Positions 1-8,829 of a DNA stretch of 17,969 nt are shown one piece after another. The translations under genes were made by a program, and so were the position numbers. How positions within the stretch are numbered: position 1 is the first letter of the stretch; each line of letters starts with the position of its first letter. Source of the DNA: Dunaliella salina. Taxonomy: Eukaryota > Chlorophyta > Chlorophyceae > Chlamydomonadales > Dunaliellaceae. The stretch spans positions 11,071 to 29,039 of the forward strand of contig MU070182.1 of the NCBI GenBank assembly GCA_002284615.2, written 5' to 3'. The notes beneath the pieces were generated by a model that saw nothing but the letters and a program-made list of their open reading frames with translations, searched no databases and was not told the origin of the DNA.

Positions 1-77
1 GTGAGGGGCATTTGCAGGCAGGCAGGCAGGCAGAGACTGTGTGAGGGGCATTTGCAGGCAGGCAGGCAGTGACTGTG
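1..77. repeat. Short tandem repeat with GGCA tract
   Basis: Two adjacent units of about 40 bp, the first at 1-40 and the second from 41, each begin GTGAGGGGCATTTGCA and run into a (GGCA)n stretch. The second unit has fewer GGCA copies. The array may continue beyond the left edge of the window. Confidence 0.85.
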
Positions 78-717
78 TGTGAGCCGATGGTCAAGAGCTC
101 ATTTAATGGGAGCATGAGGCTCAAGAGGGGGTGTCCAGGTTATGATCATACTTTCTCTAATTCTGCAATTTCAATGTGGAGGCCAAGAAGCATGTTCTAA
201 AGCGGGCCCCATGACCTCGCTTTGTTTGGAGTGTGGCACTGCTTGCATTCCCATTTGTCCATGAAGGCCCATGAGCGCTCCCTGGATACTCTTGGATAGG
301 GAAGAAAGAAATTAGAAATGATTCCAACGGAAATGAGACTCCCTGCAGTTTAGGAGGAAAAGGGGTCACCTTGGCTTGAAGATCCGGAAGGGCCCTCAAA
401 TCGGAAGTGGATACAGATGAGGGGATTTGGAGAATTGACAAGCAGCATCTGGCTCCAGAAATTGGCCTACGAAGGTTATAATTCTGTGCCAGTGAATACC
501 TTTTTCAAGAACAGAAAGAACCATGCAAGCAATGGATGATTGCTTATGTCAACAAATGAAAAGGAGACAAATAGACCCAAGAGAGCTGGAAGTCCCCTCA
601 CTGCAGAGGTATTAAAAAAAAAAGAAGGCTCGTGGGGATCTCATGGGGTACTGGAAGCACCCATTTCCAGAGCCTGGCTGTGAGAGGTGTTCCTGTCTCA
701 AATGGCGCTCCTAGCTT
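78..717. other. No gene recognised
   Basis: I see no recognisable gene, RNA or repeat family here. A 94-codon minus-strand open frame (157-441) has no motif I recognise and no second copy in the window. A short A10 run lies near 615. Confidence 0.5.
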
Positions 718-812
718 CAAAAAAGTAAAAGCAAAAGTCTACGCTTGACACAGCCAGCGTGCATTAAGGAAAGACTCAACAGTCAGCGCTGAAGCTAACA
801 GTGAGCCCCAAT
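718..812 (-). repeat. Family-2 3' tail, copy T1
   Basis: On the minus strand this matches 8238-8325 and 2275-2360: a CTCACTGTTAGC-like start, then CGCTGACTGT, CTTAATGCACGCTGG and GCGTAGACTTTT. It follows the endonuclease remnant directly, as expected for the 3' UTR of the element. A 20-bp imperfect inverted repeat sits at 741-760. Confidence 0.8.
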
Positions 813-1200
813 AAGTTCAATGAGATGGATATCTCTGTCTCTGGGATTCATACCTTACGGATGATGTGTGGAGTCTCTGCCTTTAAGGGGTAGGACTATA
901 ATGGCATCAGGGCGTCTAAGTTGTGTATTTGGTTGTTGTCTGGATGGGACAAGCCAGCATGGATTGTTTCGTTGGACATCAACAGGAATCCTCATCTCCA
1001 GGGAATAGAGCCTTTCTACATTACATGCATCCATAGTGACGATGTAATGTCCATAGTTTCCTTCGCTGAGTACTTCACTGCAGATGCTGAGTGCTTGATG
1101 GTGGTGGCCTATGTCCATTCTGTTTATCTATGGGTGAGTGCATCTGAGTAGGGCATGGGATGATGATGCTCCTGGGTCAAGGAGGCCAAGTGTTTTTAAT
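718..1200 (-). pseudogene. Degraded 3' end of an R2-like non-LTR retrotransposon (family 2, copy a)
   Basis: Read on the minus strand, this encodes the C-terminal part of a non-LTR retrotransposon polyprotein. The order is an H-x4-C half of a zinc knuckle (SSHALLRC, about 1140-1165), the segment HHQALSICSEVLSEG, then RPDAIIVLPLKGRDS near 870-910 and IHLIELI near 825. A zinc knuckle followed by RPD and a later acidic residue is the layout of the restriction-like endonuclease of R2-clade elements, which nicks the target DNA for target-primed reverse transcription. The first knuckle cysteines are gone. Stops lie at 1128-1130 (TAG, where the other copy has Gln CAA) and just after the HHP near 855. 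About 400 bp present in the copy at 7382-8325 is missing between the endonuclease and the 3' tail. It is a dead, 5'-truncated and internally deleted copy. The clade assignment is by motif order only. Confidence 0.75.
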
Positions 1201-1254
1201 ATTGTTGGAGGGAACTGCCCTAAAAATGTTTGCATACTTGGTCGCCCATCAGTG

Positions 1255-1362
1255 ATCATGTGATGGCATGAGAGGAAGAGTCTGTGTTGGACAGCAACCA
1301 GCGTGTATTCAGGAAAGACCCAGACAGCAGTGACACCAACAGTGAGTCCCACCATGGGAATG
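1255..1362 (-). repeat. Family-2 3' tail, copy T2 (isolated)
   Basis: A diverged copy of the same tail on the minus strand: GGGACTCACTGTTGG, then GTCTTTCCTGAATACACGCTGG. No endonuclease remnant lies upstream on that strand, so it looks like a tail-only, extremely 5'-truncated insertion. The second arm of the hairpin is not kept in this copy. Confidence 0.65.
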
Positions 1363-1564
1363 AAGAAGGGGTTGTGAGCGCAGATGGTGCTGGGATCACC
1401 AGCTGGTGCCATGGCACCACGGTAATGATGGGTTGCACCAGGGATTTCCATCTTGAAGGTGTGTTGTGTTCTTGTGGCTCATGCTAGGTGTGCAAGCGAA
1501 CATAAATGCAAGCTTATGCATGGACCAGCACAGACAGGGTCGACCTCGGCCAGACCCCCTCCTC

Positions 1565-1792
1565 AACCTGCAGCCTTCAATCTCCCCCATAAACCTACAC
1601 CTGCCTTAACGCTCCCTCCTGAACCTAAAGCCTCCACTCTTCCCCCTTAATCTACACCTGCCTCCACTCTTCCCCCTAAATCTACACCTGCCTTCACTCT
1701 CCCTCTTGAACCTATAGCCTTCACTCTTCCCCCTTAATCTGCACCTGCCTTCACTCACCCTCCTTAAACTACAGCCTTCACTCCCCCACCTT
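1565..1792. repeat. 57-bp minisatellite made of alternating 27- and 30-bp units, four copies
   Basis: Pyrimidine-rich units alternate between a 27-bp type (AACCTAYAGCCTTCACTC...) and a 30-bp type with an extra triplet (AATCTACACCTGCCTTCACT...). Four dimers fill 228 bp. Both unit lengths are multiples of three. Read on the plus strand they give NLxPSLxPL and NLHLPSLxPL repeats, but with a TAA near 1608 and a TAG near 1712. It is probably a non-coding minisatellite. Confidence 0.85.
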
Positions 1793-2274
1793 TAGGCGGA
1801 AGTGTCTGCTTGCAACTTGTGGAGCTACCATGGTTGGCAGCCCGCTCTCATGCAATCTTTGGTATAGGCGCAAGGAGGGCCTTTGACTGAACATGACAGT
1901 TCCCACAGTGATACCCAAGCAAGCACACTCTGTTTCAGCATGCTTGAAACCTCACCACTTATCGAAAAATATAAATAATAATTGTAAAGGAAGCAAGGAA
2001 GATCTGCAGATGAAATTTTGGTGAGGTGCTGCTTTGTCCTACATTTGGACTCTGAGTGCCTACAATGTTTTGCAATCCTTGCTCCCTCACGTGAAAGGGC
2101 CCTGCATCCTTAGGATCAAAGGCCATTAAATGGTCTAACCCTTCTCTCAGCCAACACTATGTTTATGGTAGAGCAAAAGGGGAGGAAAGGGCTGTATCTT
2201 ACATCGGACTTTGAAGCATCGCATGCCCCACCAAAGCAAATGCTTCAAATTTGTTTTCAGATTGCCTCTCACTC
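1793..2274. other. No gene recognised
   Basis: Single-copy-looking sequence with an A/T-rich patch near 1960-1985. I see no motif, RNA gene or repeat that I can name. If the candidate exon at 2475-2651 is real, this could be intron or upstream intergenic sequence. Confidence 0.45.
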
Positions 2275-2360
2275 GCCTGGTGGGACTCACTCTCAGTTTC
2301 AACGCTGACTGTCATGTCTATCCTAAATGCACGCTGGCTGTGCCCGGCGTAGACTTCTTT
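2275..2360 (+). repeat. Family-2 3' tail, copy T3 (isolated)
   Basis: Plus-strand copy of the tail: GGGACTCACTCTCAG, AACGCTGACTGTCATGTC, then the hairpin region at 2331-2350 and GTAGACTTCTTT. No coding remnant precedes it, so it is another tail-only insertion. It leads into CTGT and then (TTTC)n repeats, so the microsatellite may have grown from the element's pyrimidine-rich 3' end. Confidence 0.75.
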
Positions 2361-2367
2361 CTGTCTG

Positions 2368-2370
<3 letters not shown>

Positions 2371-2403
<33 letters not shown>
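2371..2403. repeat. (TTTC)n microsatellite
   Basis: About eight TTTC units, directly after tail copy T3 and a short (CTGT)n run. Confidence 0.95.
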
Positions 2404-2406
<3 letters not shown>

Positions 2407-2474
2407 CTTGCTTTGTACTGCAAAGATGGGCAAATTCCCTTGAATAACCCATTCAATCACTCTCTGCTTAACAG

Positions 2475-2651
2475 GGTGAAGAGCTGGCTCGGAGAGCACG
2501 GCAAGACAGCGGCCGCTTGAAGGAGGAGCTCGTTGCTTTGAAACTGGCTCCAAAACTGGGCCAAGGCAGCTCACTAGCTTCAGCTGTGGCGACCCCACTA
2601 ATAGGAGGAAGTAGAGGCGATTCGAGCAGCAGAGGTGATGGTGGTAGATGA
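2475..2651 (+). CDS. Candidate last exon of a host gene (58 codons plus stop)
   Basis: A pyrimidine-rich stretch ending TCTCTGCTTAACAG (to 2474) is a good splice acceptor. It is followed by an open frame that begins GEELARRARQDSGRLKEEL and ends in a low-complexity GGSRGDSSSRGDGGR tail at TGA 2649-2651. The first half is rich in Glu, Lys, Arg and Leu at spacings that suit a short coiled coil. It does not resemble the retroelement proteins in this window. No upstream exon was found; the sequence before it holds a retroelement tail and (TTTC)n, which would then be intronic. The phase is assumed to be 0 from the first codon after AG. I do not recognise the protein. It could instead be a chance open frame behind a chance acceptor. 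Confidence 0.4.
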   Translation, partial: GEELARRARQDSGRLKEELVALKLAPKLGQGSSLASAVATPLIGGSRGDSSSRGDGGR

Positions 2652-3236
2652 GGCCGAGCACTTCACTAGTGTACCTCACTAGTGCACCACTACAGGGAGT
2701 TCAACGCTGCTGACAGAATTTGCTTGTATGATTCTTAGAAAAAAATTAACTATAATTTGTTGTAGCTCTTTATTTGAATGGTTCCTTTCTTTACAGTCCA
2801 ACGTTCTGTCCACGGTCTTCAATGTCATCATGCCGCAATTTTCAGGTACTCTCAGCCGTGTACTTATTCCAATTTTGTGAGCCATTCGTGAGCTCACTCC
2901 CAAATTCTTCTGATACCATGCACAACTTTCTTCCATGGCAGTTGAATGCAATGCAAGTTATGAAGAGGGCCTATAATGAGGATGCCTGACTGCTTTCAGG
3001 TTGGAGCAGCCATCAGGAAATGTCTAGGATGGATTGGATCATGATGCAGAGTTGTTACCTTTACCGAGTGAAGGAGTCCCCACACAAAAAATCAACGCAC
3101 CCGATTGGACTCATCACACACCTCCAAAAACTTTTTGATTTTTCCATTAATGCATCAACAGCGCAGTCAAGTGATTTTTCTAATTACAACCGCGCGAGGG
3201 CAATCTTGCAGAGCTGGACGGCTCCCCTGTATCACT
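2652..3236. other. No gene recognised; possible 3' UTR and intergenic
   Basis: Follows the candidate terminal exon. A tandem CACTAGTG pair lies near 2661-2685. Short open frames here have no recognisable motif. Confidence 0.4.
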
Positions 3237-4503
3237 AGACATGCTCTTTCCCAATTTTCTTTCTCAATGTGGCCATGTTAACCATTTTTATTTATAATGA
3301 TATTACATTCACCGAAAAATGAAAAATCAGAGGACCCCAGATCACTCTCCTGGCCTCAGATCACCCAAAAATGGCCTACAGTTCCACTCTTAGACCATTT
3401 TTCACTCCCAACTTTATTTACAACATACGATACTAATATCCTGCTTTTTTAAATGTGAGAAAGGGAGGTTAGAAATGGCCTTTTTGGCACCCCCTGTGTG
3501 CTGCAATTTATCTAAAGGAAATGGCTGAAATTTTGTGTCTGGCCAACTACCGGGTCTTTTCACTCCATTTTTTTGCAATGATATTTCTTTGTTACAGGGA
3601 CTCCGAATCACTAAAAATCACCCAATTTGATGCAGCAGGTGGTCCGGAATGGAGGCTGGGTGGTCAAAAAGTAGAGTCCATGCTGATTTGGCATGTGCGC
3701 CACTACCCTGACCAGTAAAGCTCCACATCCTAAGAAAGGCTGCATTTTAAATCCTAATTTAAGTCGTCAGGGTAGGGGCGCGCCTATGCTGGGAGCATGT
3801 TACAAACACCTATTTTTGGGGGAAGTTGTCAGGCTCTGGCAATCTTGACCACTCTTACCCTTGCATAAATCCAGAGGGGGGAAGCTGAGGCCCAAAATCA
3901 GGTGTTTTTTGCGTGCTCCTTTGCGTGTGTGTCCCGTAACGGGCACCTTTCAAGCCTGGATTCCTTGTAAAGCCTGTTTTACTTCTCGTAACACTAGAGT
4001 TTAAGAGGTGCCTGTCACGGGAGACGTGCCTAATCAGCCGCGGCGTGAACCCTAGTTTTTACCACCAAATCTTCATATCTGACCACCCACTGCACCAAAT
4101 TGTGTAATAGTAAGTGATTTGGGGTCTTGTACCAAAAAAATATCATTGCCAAAAAAATGGAGTGAAAAGACCCAGTGGTTGGTGAGATACAGAATTTCAC
4201 CCATTTTTCTTAGAGAAAATCCAGCACAAGGGGTGCCAAAAAGGCCAATTTTCGACTTTCTTCTTTCCCATTCTTGAATATGCAGGATGTTAGTAGCTCA
4301 TATGGGTGTTATAAGTGCAAAATTTTGGGAGCAAAAAATGGTCCCAATGTGGAGCTATGGGCCATTTTAGGGTGATCTGAGGCCAGGAGAGTGATCTGCG
4401 GTCCTCCGATTTTTTATCAATTTTTGGTGAAAGTAATATATTCATAAATAATAATGGTTGGCATGGTCAGATTTGAGAAAGAAATGCAAGAAAGAGCATG
4501 TCT
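3237..4503. mobile_element. Foldback (long inverted-repeat) element
   Basis: The left arm (3237 to about 3712) and right arm (about 4015 to 4503) are diverged reverse complements along their whole length. The ends match as AGACATGCTCTTTC on the left and GAAAGAGCATGTCT on the right. Internal matches include GATCACTCTCCTGGCCTCAG (left, near 3340), TTTTTGGCACCCC (left, near 3480) and GGTCTTTTCACTCCATTTTT (left, near 3553). The central 300 bp is not part of the long arms but holds a smaller inverted pair around 3930-3950 and 4005-4022 (CCCGTAACGGGCACC against GGTGCCTGTCACGGG). No transposase is visible, and no convincing target duplication was found, so this would be a non-autonomous foldback transposon or a large MITE. 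An inverted segmental duplication is the alternative. Confidence 0.75.
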
Positions 4504-4798
4504 GGCAGATTGGCCACGTTCCCCCCTCTGGCATAAATCCTCGCTGTCCGAAATGGTGACTCACTGCGTAAGTTATGACAACCGTGCATCGCATAACTGT
4601 TTACATTATTTGCACGTGATTACTGCACAAGGCAAATTTTGATAGTGATTTTATTATTAATTTTTGTCCAGTAATGTTGATTTGGTATAATTTGCGACCA
4701 AGAGGCTGCATACATAGTAGGGGTAATCACGCCCCGAGGTGACTTCCACCAAATAACTTGAAAATTTGACAATACTTGCACATTTAGTAAATAATTAG
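4504..4798. other. No gene recognised; A/T-rich spacer
   Basis: Spacer between the foldback element and the next insertion. Its right end (4781-4822) carries two tandem 20-bp units of CATTTAGTAAATRATTAGGG; the second unit becomes part of the target duplication of the following element. Confidence 0.5.
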
Positions 4799-4822
4799 GG
4801 CATTTAGTAAATGATTAGGGCA
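4799..4822. repeat. Left target-site duplication
   Basis: A 24-nt segment with core GGCATTTAGTAAATGATT recurs at 5638-5661 with one mismatch (T against A). The two copies bracket 4823-5637. Confidence 0.75.
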
Positions 4823-4995
4823 TTTGCAGGAGCATACAGGAAATATATATATATATATATATGTACAAATTCAATTAAAAATATATATATATATATATAT
4901 ATATATAGAGCTATCGATTGAGATACATATATATATATATATATATATATATNTATATATATATATATATATATGGGTCCAGTCGGAGAAGGTTG

Positions 4996-5043
<48 letters not shown>

Positions 5044-5637
5044 GTCCAGTCGGAGAAGGTTGGTGGGGGTGGGTGGTCGAGGGGGGTCCGGACTTTTTGG
5101 GACCCCCCCTCCAGAATTTTTCTGAGGCACTTTCACGAGATATTAAGTATACCATCGGAATCCTGAGCTCAAGAATTGTCAATTGGCACCGTTTTCTAGC
5201 AAATTAGGTGAAAAGGGGGGTCTCTGTGCATGAATCAGAGTCAGTGCAACATGCACATGGGTGTTGACAACAAAAGGTGTGGAGGCAAACATGCAGCAAC
5301 CCAGTTCAAACTTCCAGTTTAGTGACAAAGCTTAATGAGTTCCTGTACGATGAAGTCAGAAAGAAACTTCGTGGACTTGCAAGCCAGTTATGGGTGCATG
5401 AGAGGGCAGATTTGCATGGACGTCCGCTCCTCAGTATCTGCCCCATAACCCTGGTCCAACTCAATTTTTTATTGCAATTGGTATGCAGATGGATGGGGAA
5501 TTGAAAGAGGAGCACATTGGTACCCTTTTTGTCTGGATTGGGGCACTGGAAGGGGGGTTTTGGGGGTGGTGGGTCCCTCAGGGGGTCCCACCCAAAATTT
5601 TGACATTACGTCCAGGAGAATTTTTTTTTACCCTCCT
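4823..5637 (+). mobile_element. 815-bp inserted element with (TA)n 5' region and decayed coding segment
   Basis: The element is bounded by a 24-bp direct repeat, which indicates insertion with a long target duplication, typical of target-primed retrotransposition. Its 5' part holds (TA)n blocks and a duplicated 20-mer. From about 5365 to 5637 it matches the reverse complement of 17679-17945, and the homology stops exactly at the 3' end (T-rich run then ACCCTCCT). Both copies share a reading frame: SAPQ(Y/F)LP, then MQ(M/V)D, then LKEE(H/Q)IGTL and an EG motif, around 5408-5540. The frame is broken upstream (TGA near 5400 where the other copy has TGG). I do not recognise the protein. It could be a SINE-like or LINE-derived element that carries a captured gene fragment, or a small transposon with an unusually long duplication. 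Confidence 0.65.
4843..5041. repeat. Interrupted (TA)n microsatellite with duplicated 20-mer
   Basis: Blocks of TA at about 4843-4862, 4880-4906, 4927-4974 and 4996-5041. The 20-mer GGGTCCAGTCGGAGAAGGTT occurs at 4975-4994 and again at 5042-5061, so one (TA)n block plus the 20-mer has been duplicated. One ambiguous base (N) sits at 4953. Confidence 0.95.
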
Positions 5638-5661
5638 GGCATTTAGTAAATGATAAGGGCA
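5638..5661. repeat. Right target-site duplication
   Basis: Partner of 4799-4822, immediately after the ACCCTCCT end of the inserted element. Confidence 0.75.
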
Positions 5662-5896
5662 AAGTTGGAATTTCAAAATTCGGCCCACTGGGTGATCTGG
5701 CGCCCCAGAAATGGACATATCAGATCAGATCAGGGGTTGCCATGCATGATCTTTTATAACTGGCCAGGAAAAAGTCCGATTTTTGTCATTTTTATTTTGA
5801 TAGATGCCTGGATAATTACCTTACCATTGATAGGCTATTGATAAAAACAATCCCCACATGGGCAAGCTAGCCTCGGAAAAGCGTTACGCGCGGGAA

Positions 5897-5962
5897 CCTG
5901 ATGTGGTTCATTTGAATCACGTCCCCAATAGGGACGTGGAGGTCGTGGGTTCGATCTATTGG
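5897..5962 (+). ncRNA. tRNA-like SINE head / tRNA pseudogene (Pol III promoter-like)
   Basis: A B-box-like GGTTCGATCTA at 5948-5958 lies 44 nt after an A-box-like TGGTTCATTTG at 5904-5914, the normal tRNA spacing. Between them CACGTCCC (5918-5925) and GGGACGTG (5931-5938) form an 8-bp stem where an anticodon arm would be; read as an anticodon loop it would give AAT, but position 33 is C rather than U. The acceptor arms do not pair, so it is not a functional tRNA. The 12-mer GGTCGTGGGTTC recurs exactly at 17111-17122 with the same box spacing. This is best explained as the head of a tRNA-derived SINE. Confidence 0.5.
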
Positions 5963-7380
5963 GGTTTTAAAGCGGGCCTTTCCAGGTGCCAAGATTGTTC
6001 CTTCCATGATGCTTGGGGGCTAGTCCCGCTTGCGTAGCTTATCCTTTTGCTTTTCCTTTCCAAAAAAGTGTGTCTTTGGCCATTTTGAGCCATTTTTCAC
6101 AGACCAGGATGGGCAGAAAAGATGCGGAGTGCTATTCCCCTGTCCCTGACTTGGCATAGCTTCATAGCATAGTATGATACAGCAGCATGAGCGAAATGGG
6201 GCGGAAACAATGTTGCCCAGGGCTGATGCCTGCCAGAATCGTTGCGTTCAAGTGCTAAAAATGTGTGTTTGGGCCCACCCCTGACCAGCCAGGCAATATT
6301 TTCGAGGCAATCTTTTTGAAACCCTTTTCTTTTATCACAAGGTATCCAACGGTGTGCTGCTTGACCAAAACGAATGACTTTGAGAATGACCCTCTTTTGG
6401 AAGTGCCCATTTGCCTGAGTCTTAACACGAAAAAATGGCTTTTGGTGCATTATGCGCCTTCAGGATGATTGTTTTGACACGAAACTCGGCATGGGGGGCC
6501 AGCATGGTGATTTGAAGGGGTTGTGTGTAGGAAAATGGGAATGCGCAAGTGTTTGGGTGCCTGCTGGGGGAAACATGCTCATTTTCCGAGGTAGAAGCGT
6601 ATGCAGGGTGTAGCGGCATGCTGAAGGTGTGTACCAAGCCGTTCCAGAGCAAAAGTTGCATGCACTCGTAGAGAAAGTTGAGTTAATGAAATCTAGTAAA
6701 TTACGCGGGCATCCCATTTAATTCAACTGCATCCGTAACCTTATGCAATAGTCATAGATCTTTTTATAAACTTGTGGGTATCAGTATTCAATTTTTTCAG
6801 GCGCATTGTGCACTTCTCCCTGCTCCTTGCCATCCCCTGACAACCTCCTCAGACCTCACATACGTATCACATGCAGACCTCACATGCATGTGCTCAGAGC
6901 CACCCTGCAACACAGGGCCTGCAAGGATTGGGGTTTTTGCGCATGGAAAGCTGTCCAGCCTTTTGCGTTTTGGTGATGAGCATGCAAGGGGTGTGAGAGG
7001 TGTGCTGTAGTGGTGTTCCCAAGCTTCAAATGTGCTTGTTTTGACCTTATTGACTCTTAATGATGCTCCTTGAGTGCTGGACTTCACTGTGCAGGCCAGC
7101 TGGGGGGCATGTGTGCGCAACATACCCCTTGTCACCATACAGCATGTTTACAGCCCTGGGTGCTTCTTCCTGTTGGTCAAACCTCGCGCCAGCTGCTGTC
7201 GCTCCAGCTGTGCAGAGTCGCTGCCCCAAAATTTAAGGATGATTCATTGAAAAAAAGTGCACCATCTTAGACTCTGAGACTATGTTTTCCAACCATTTTT
7301 GCACCATAAAAGTGCTCATGAAGTCAAAAACGGGATTGGAGCAACTCGATCTGGGGGTGAACACCCCTACATAGATGAAA
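5963..7380. other. No gene recognised
   Basis: About 1.4 kb without a gene I can support. Longish open frames on the minus strand (6097-6450, 6422-6661, 6797-7138) overlap in several frames and show no motif, which suggests chance. A small local duplication of CAGACCTCACATRC lies near 6850-6890. The first part could be the body of the SINE that starts at 5897. Confidence 0.45.
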
Positions 7381-7381
7381 C

Positions 7382-8208
7382 TTAATGCATGCCGCACCAT
7401 TCATTAACCTCTCTGGACCTGCTCTCCGCCCTCTTTGTGGTGCTCCTGATAACATCTCCCATACTCTTCTCAGATGCACCCACCCACAAATCAGCAGAAT
7501 GAATATAAATCGACATCATCAAGCTCTCAGCATGCGTGGTGAAGCACTGAGCAAAGGTGACTTTGGACCCTTCATTGTCTCATTTGATGCATGTAGTACA
7601 GAAAGACGCTACGCTCATAAGACATGGAAGTTCCGGACAACATCCACAGAAATATTCCAATTGGAATTTCCCTTCTCAACAGTAGCCGACCACACATCTT
7701 AGTCACCCTGGTGGCATCATTGTACTACCCCTGGAAGGCAGAGATTCCTCCCACCATCCAAGAAATATGAATCCTAGCAGAATTATTAAAATTCTGCTCA
7801 GATACTAACCCTGAACAAACACTACTAACCGCTTAAAACCAACATAAACATACCATAGAGAACCTACGTATTAAAACACTCAGAGGCTCACACCGTGATT
7901 ACAGAGTCACTCCAAACACTATTCTAATTGGAGTCGCTGGAACTACATACAATCCTTACACGATTACACCTCTCTGTGACTTAGGCTTAACCAAAGAAAA
8001 GGCTCATAAGACTGCTACCAAACTTCACTTCCATGCTGTTAAAGCCCTAACAAAAATTGACAGCACCAAACATCCATCCGATTCAGCCATCCAATTCAGC
8101 AACTCTGTCAACACAGAACCGGAGTTGGCGGCTACCGAACAGGCTGGATACAGGAGAGTGAGGCGCGCGCCTGGACGGATGGCTGACAACCCTCCGGATC
8201 CACACTAG
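7382..8208 (+). pseudogene. R2-like retrotransposon C-terminus: CCHC knuckle and restriction-like endonuclease (family 2, copy d)
   Basis: In order: INLSGPALRPLC and a knuckle in which the first Cys is now Arg (RPLC-x7-H-x4-C, near 7420-7480), then MNINRHHQALSM, a decayed RPD region (GGIIVLPLEGRDS near 7708-7750), ELLKFCSDTNPEQTL (7780-7830), then a long stretch with ILIGVAGTTYNPYTI (near 7930-7970) and LGLTKEKAHKTATKLH, ending MADNPPDPH and TAG at 8206-8208. The frame moves from 2 to 3 near 7645 and from 3 to 1 near 7785. In-frame stops lie at 7683-7685 (TAG, where the other copy has Gln CAA) and in the TA*NQH segment near 7835. In intact relatives this region binds and cleaves the target DNA and follows the reverse transcriptase; no RT is present here, so the copy is 5'-truncated. 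The match to the RPD-type endonuclease is by motif order. Confidence 0.75.
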
Positions 8209-8237
8209 TTTGTTAGTTTTTATTTCTTTGGCTAGAT

Positions 8238-8325
8238 ATGGTGAGGCTCATAGTCAGTGACAGCGCTGTCTATTTTTCTTTCCTTAATGCACGCTGGATA
8301 TATCCAGCGTAGGCTTTTACTTTTT
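8238..8325 (+). repeat. Family-2 3' tail, copy T4, with perfect 20-bp palindrome
   Basis: Follows the endonuclease pseudogene in the same order as copy T1 follows its own. It contains CTTAATGC and then the perfect palindrome ACGCTGGATATATCCAGCGT at 8291-8310, followed by AGGCTTTTACTTTTTTGG. The tail is probably the 3' UTR recognised by the element's reverse transcriptase. Confidence 0.8.
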
Positions 8326-8395
8326 TGGTACAAACTGGTACGAAGCGCTACGTTGTGGAAAAAAATAATACCCCCGTACGAAGTAATTGTGAACC

Positions 8396-8812
8396 AGTCC
8401 TTTGGGTTCCTGTGGTTCTTGTGTTTCTTTGGGTTCCTGTGATTCTTTGGGTTCTTTGGGTTCCTGCGTTACTTTGGGTCCCTGTGTTTCTTTGGGTTCC
8501 TGTGTTTCTTTGGGTTCCTGTGGTTCCTCAGGTTCCTGTGGTTTTTTGGGTTCCTGGCTCCTTTGTGGTTCTTTGGGTTCCTGGTTCCTGTAATTCTTTG
8601 GGTTCTTGTAGTTCTTTGGGTTCCTGTGGTTCCTTTGGTTCTTTGGGTTCCTGTGGTTCCTTTGGTTCTTCGGGTTCCTGTGGTTCTCTGGGTTCTTTAG
8701 GTTCTTTAAGATCCTTTGGTTCCTGTGGTTCTTTGGGTTCCTGTGGTTCTTTAGGTTCCTGAGGATTTTTTGGCTCACGTGGTTCTTTGGGTTCTTTTGG
8801 TCCTCGGGGCTC
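8396..8812. repeat. Minisatellite of 18-bp GGTTCCTGTGGTTCTTTG units
   Basis: About 23 imperfect units over 417 bp, each made of two related 9-bp halves (GGTTCCTGT and GGTTCTTTG). Because the period is a multiple of three, both strands stay open: the plus strand reads GSCGSLGS-type and the minus strand EPKEPQ-type repeats. Open frames across it are by-products of the repeat. It begins about 70 bp after the family-2 tail. Confidence 0.92.
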
Positions 8813-8829
8813 ATGTGATTCAAACCTTG

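Noticed and set aside
157..441. 94-codon minus-strand open frame
   Set aside because: No motif, no recognisable composition, no splice or promoter context; compatible with chance.
4824..5207. Ile-Tyr repeat proteins on both strands
   Set aside because: Translation of (TA)n blocks that also include an N.
5897..5968. Functional tRNA-Ile (AAT)
   Set aside because: Acceptor arms do not pair, position 33 is not U and the T-arm is degraded; the tRNA-like SINE head fits better.
6097..6450. 117-codon minus-strand open frame
   Set aside because: No recognisable domain and competing open frames on the other strand.
8396..8812. CRISPR-like array
   Set aside because: Repeats are contiguous 18-bp units with no unique spacers, in a eukaryotic context.
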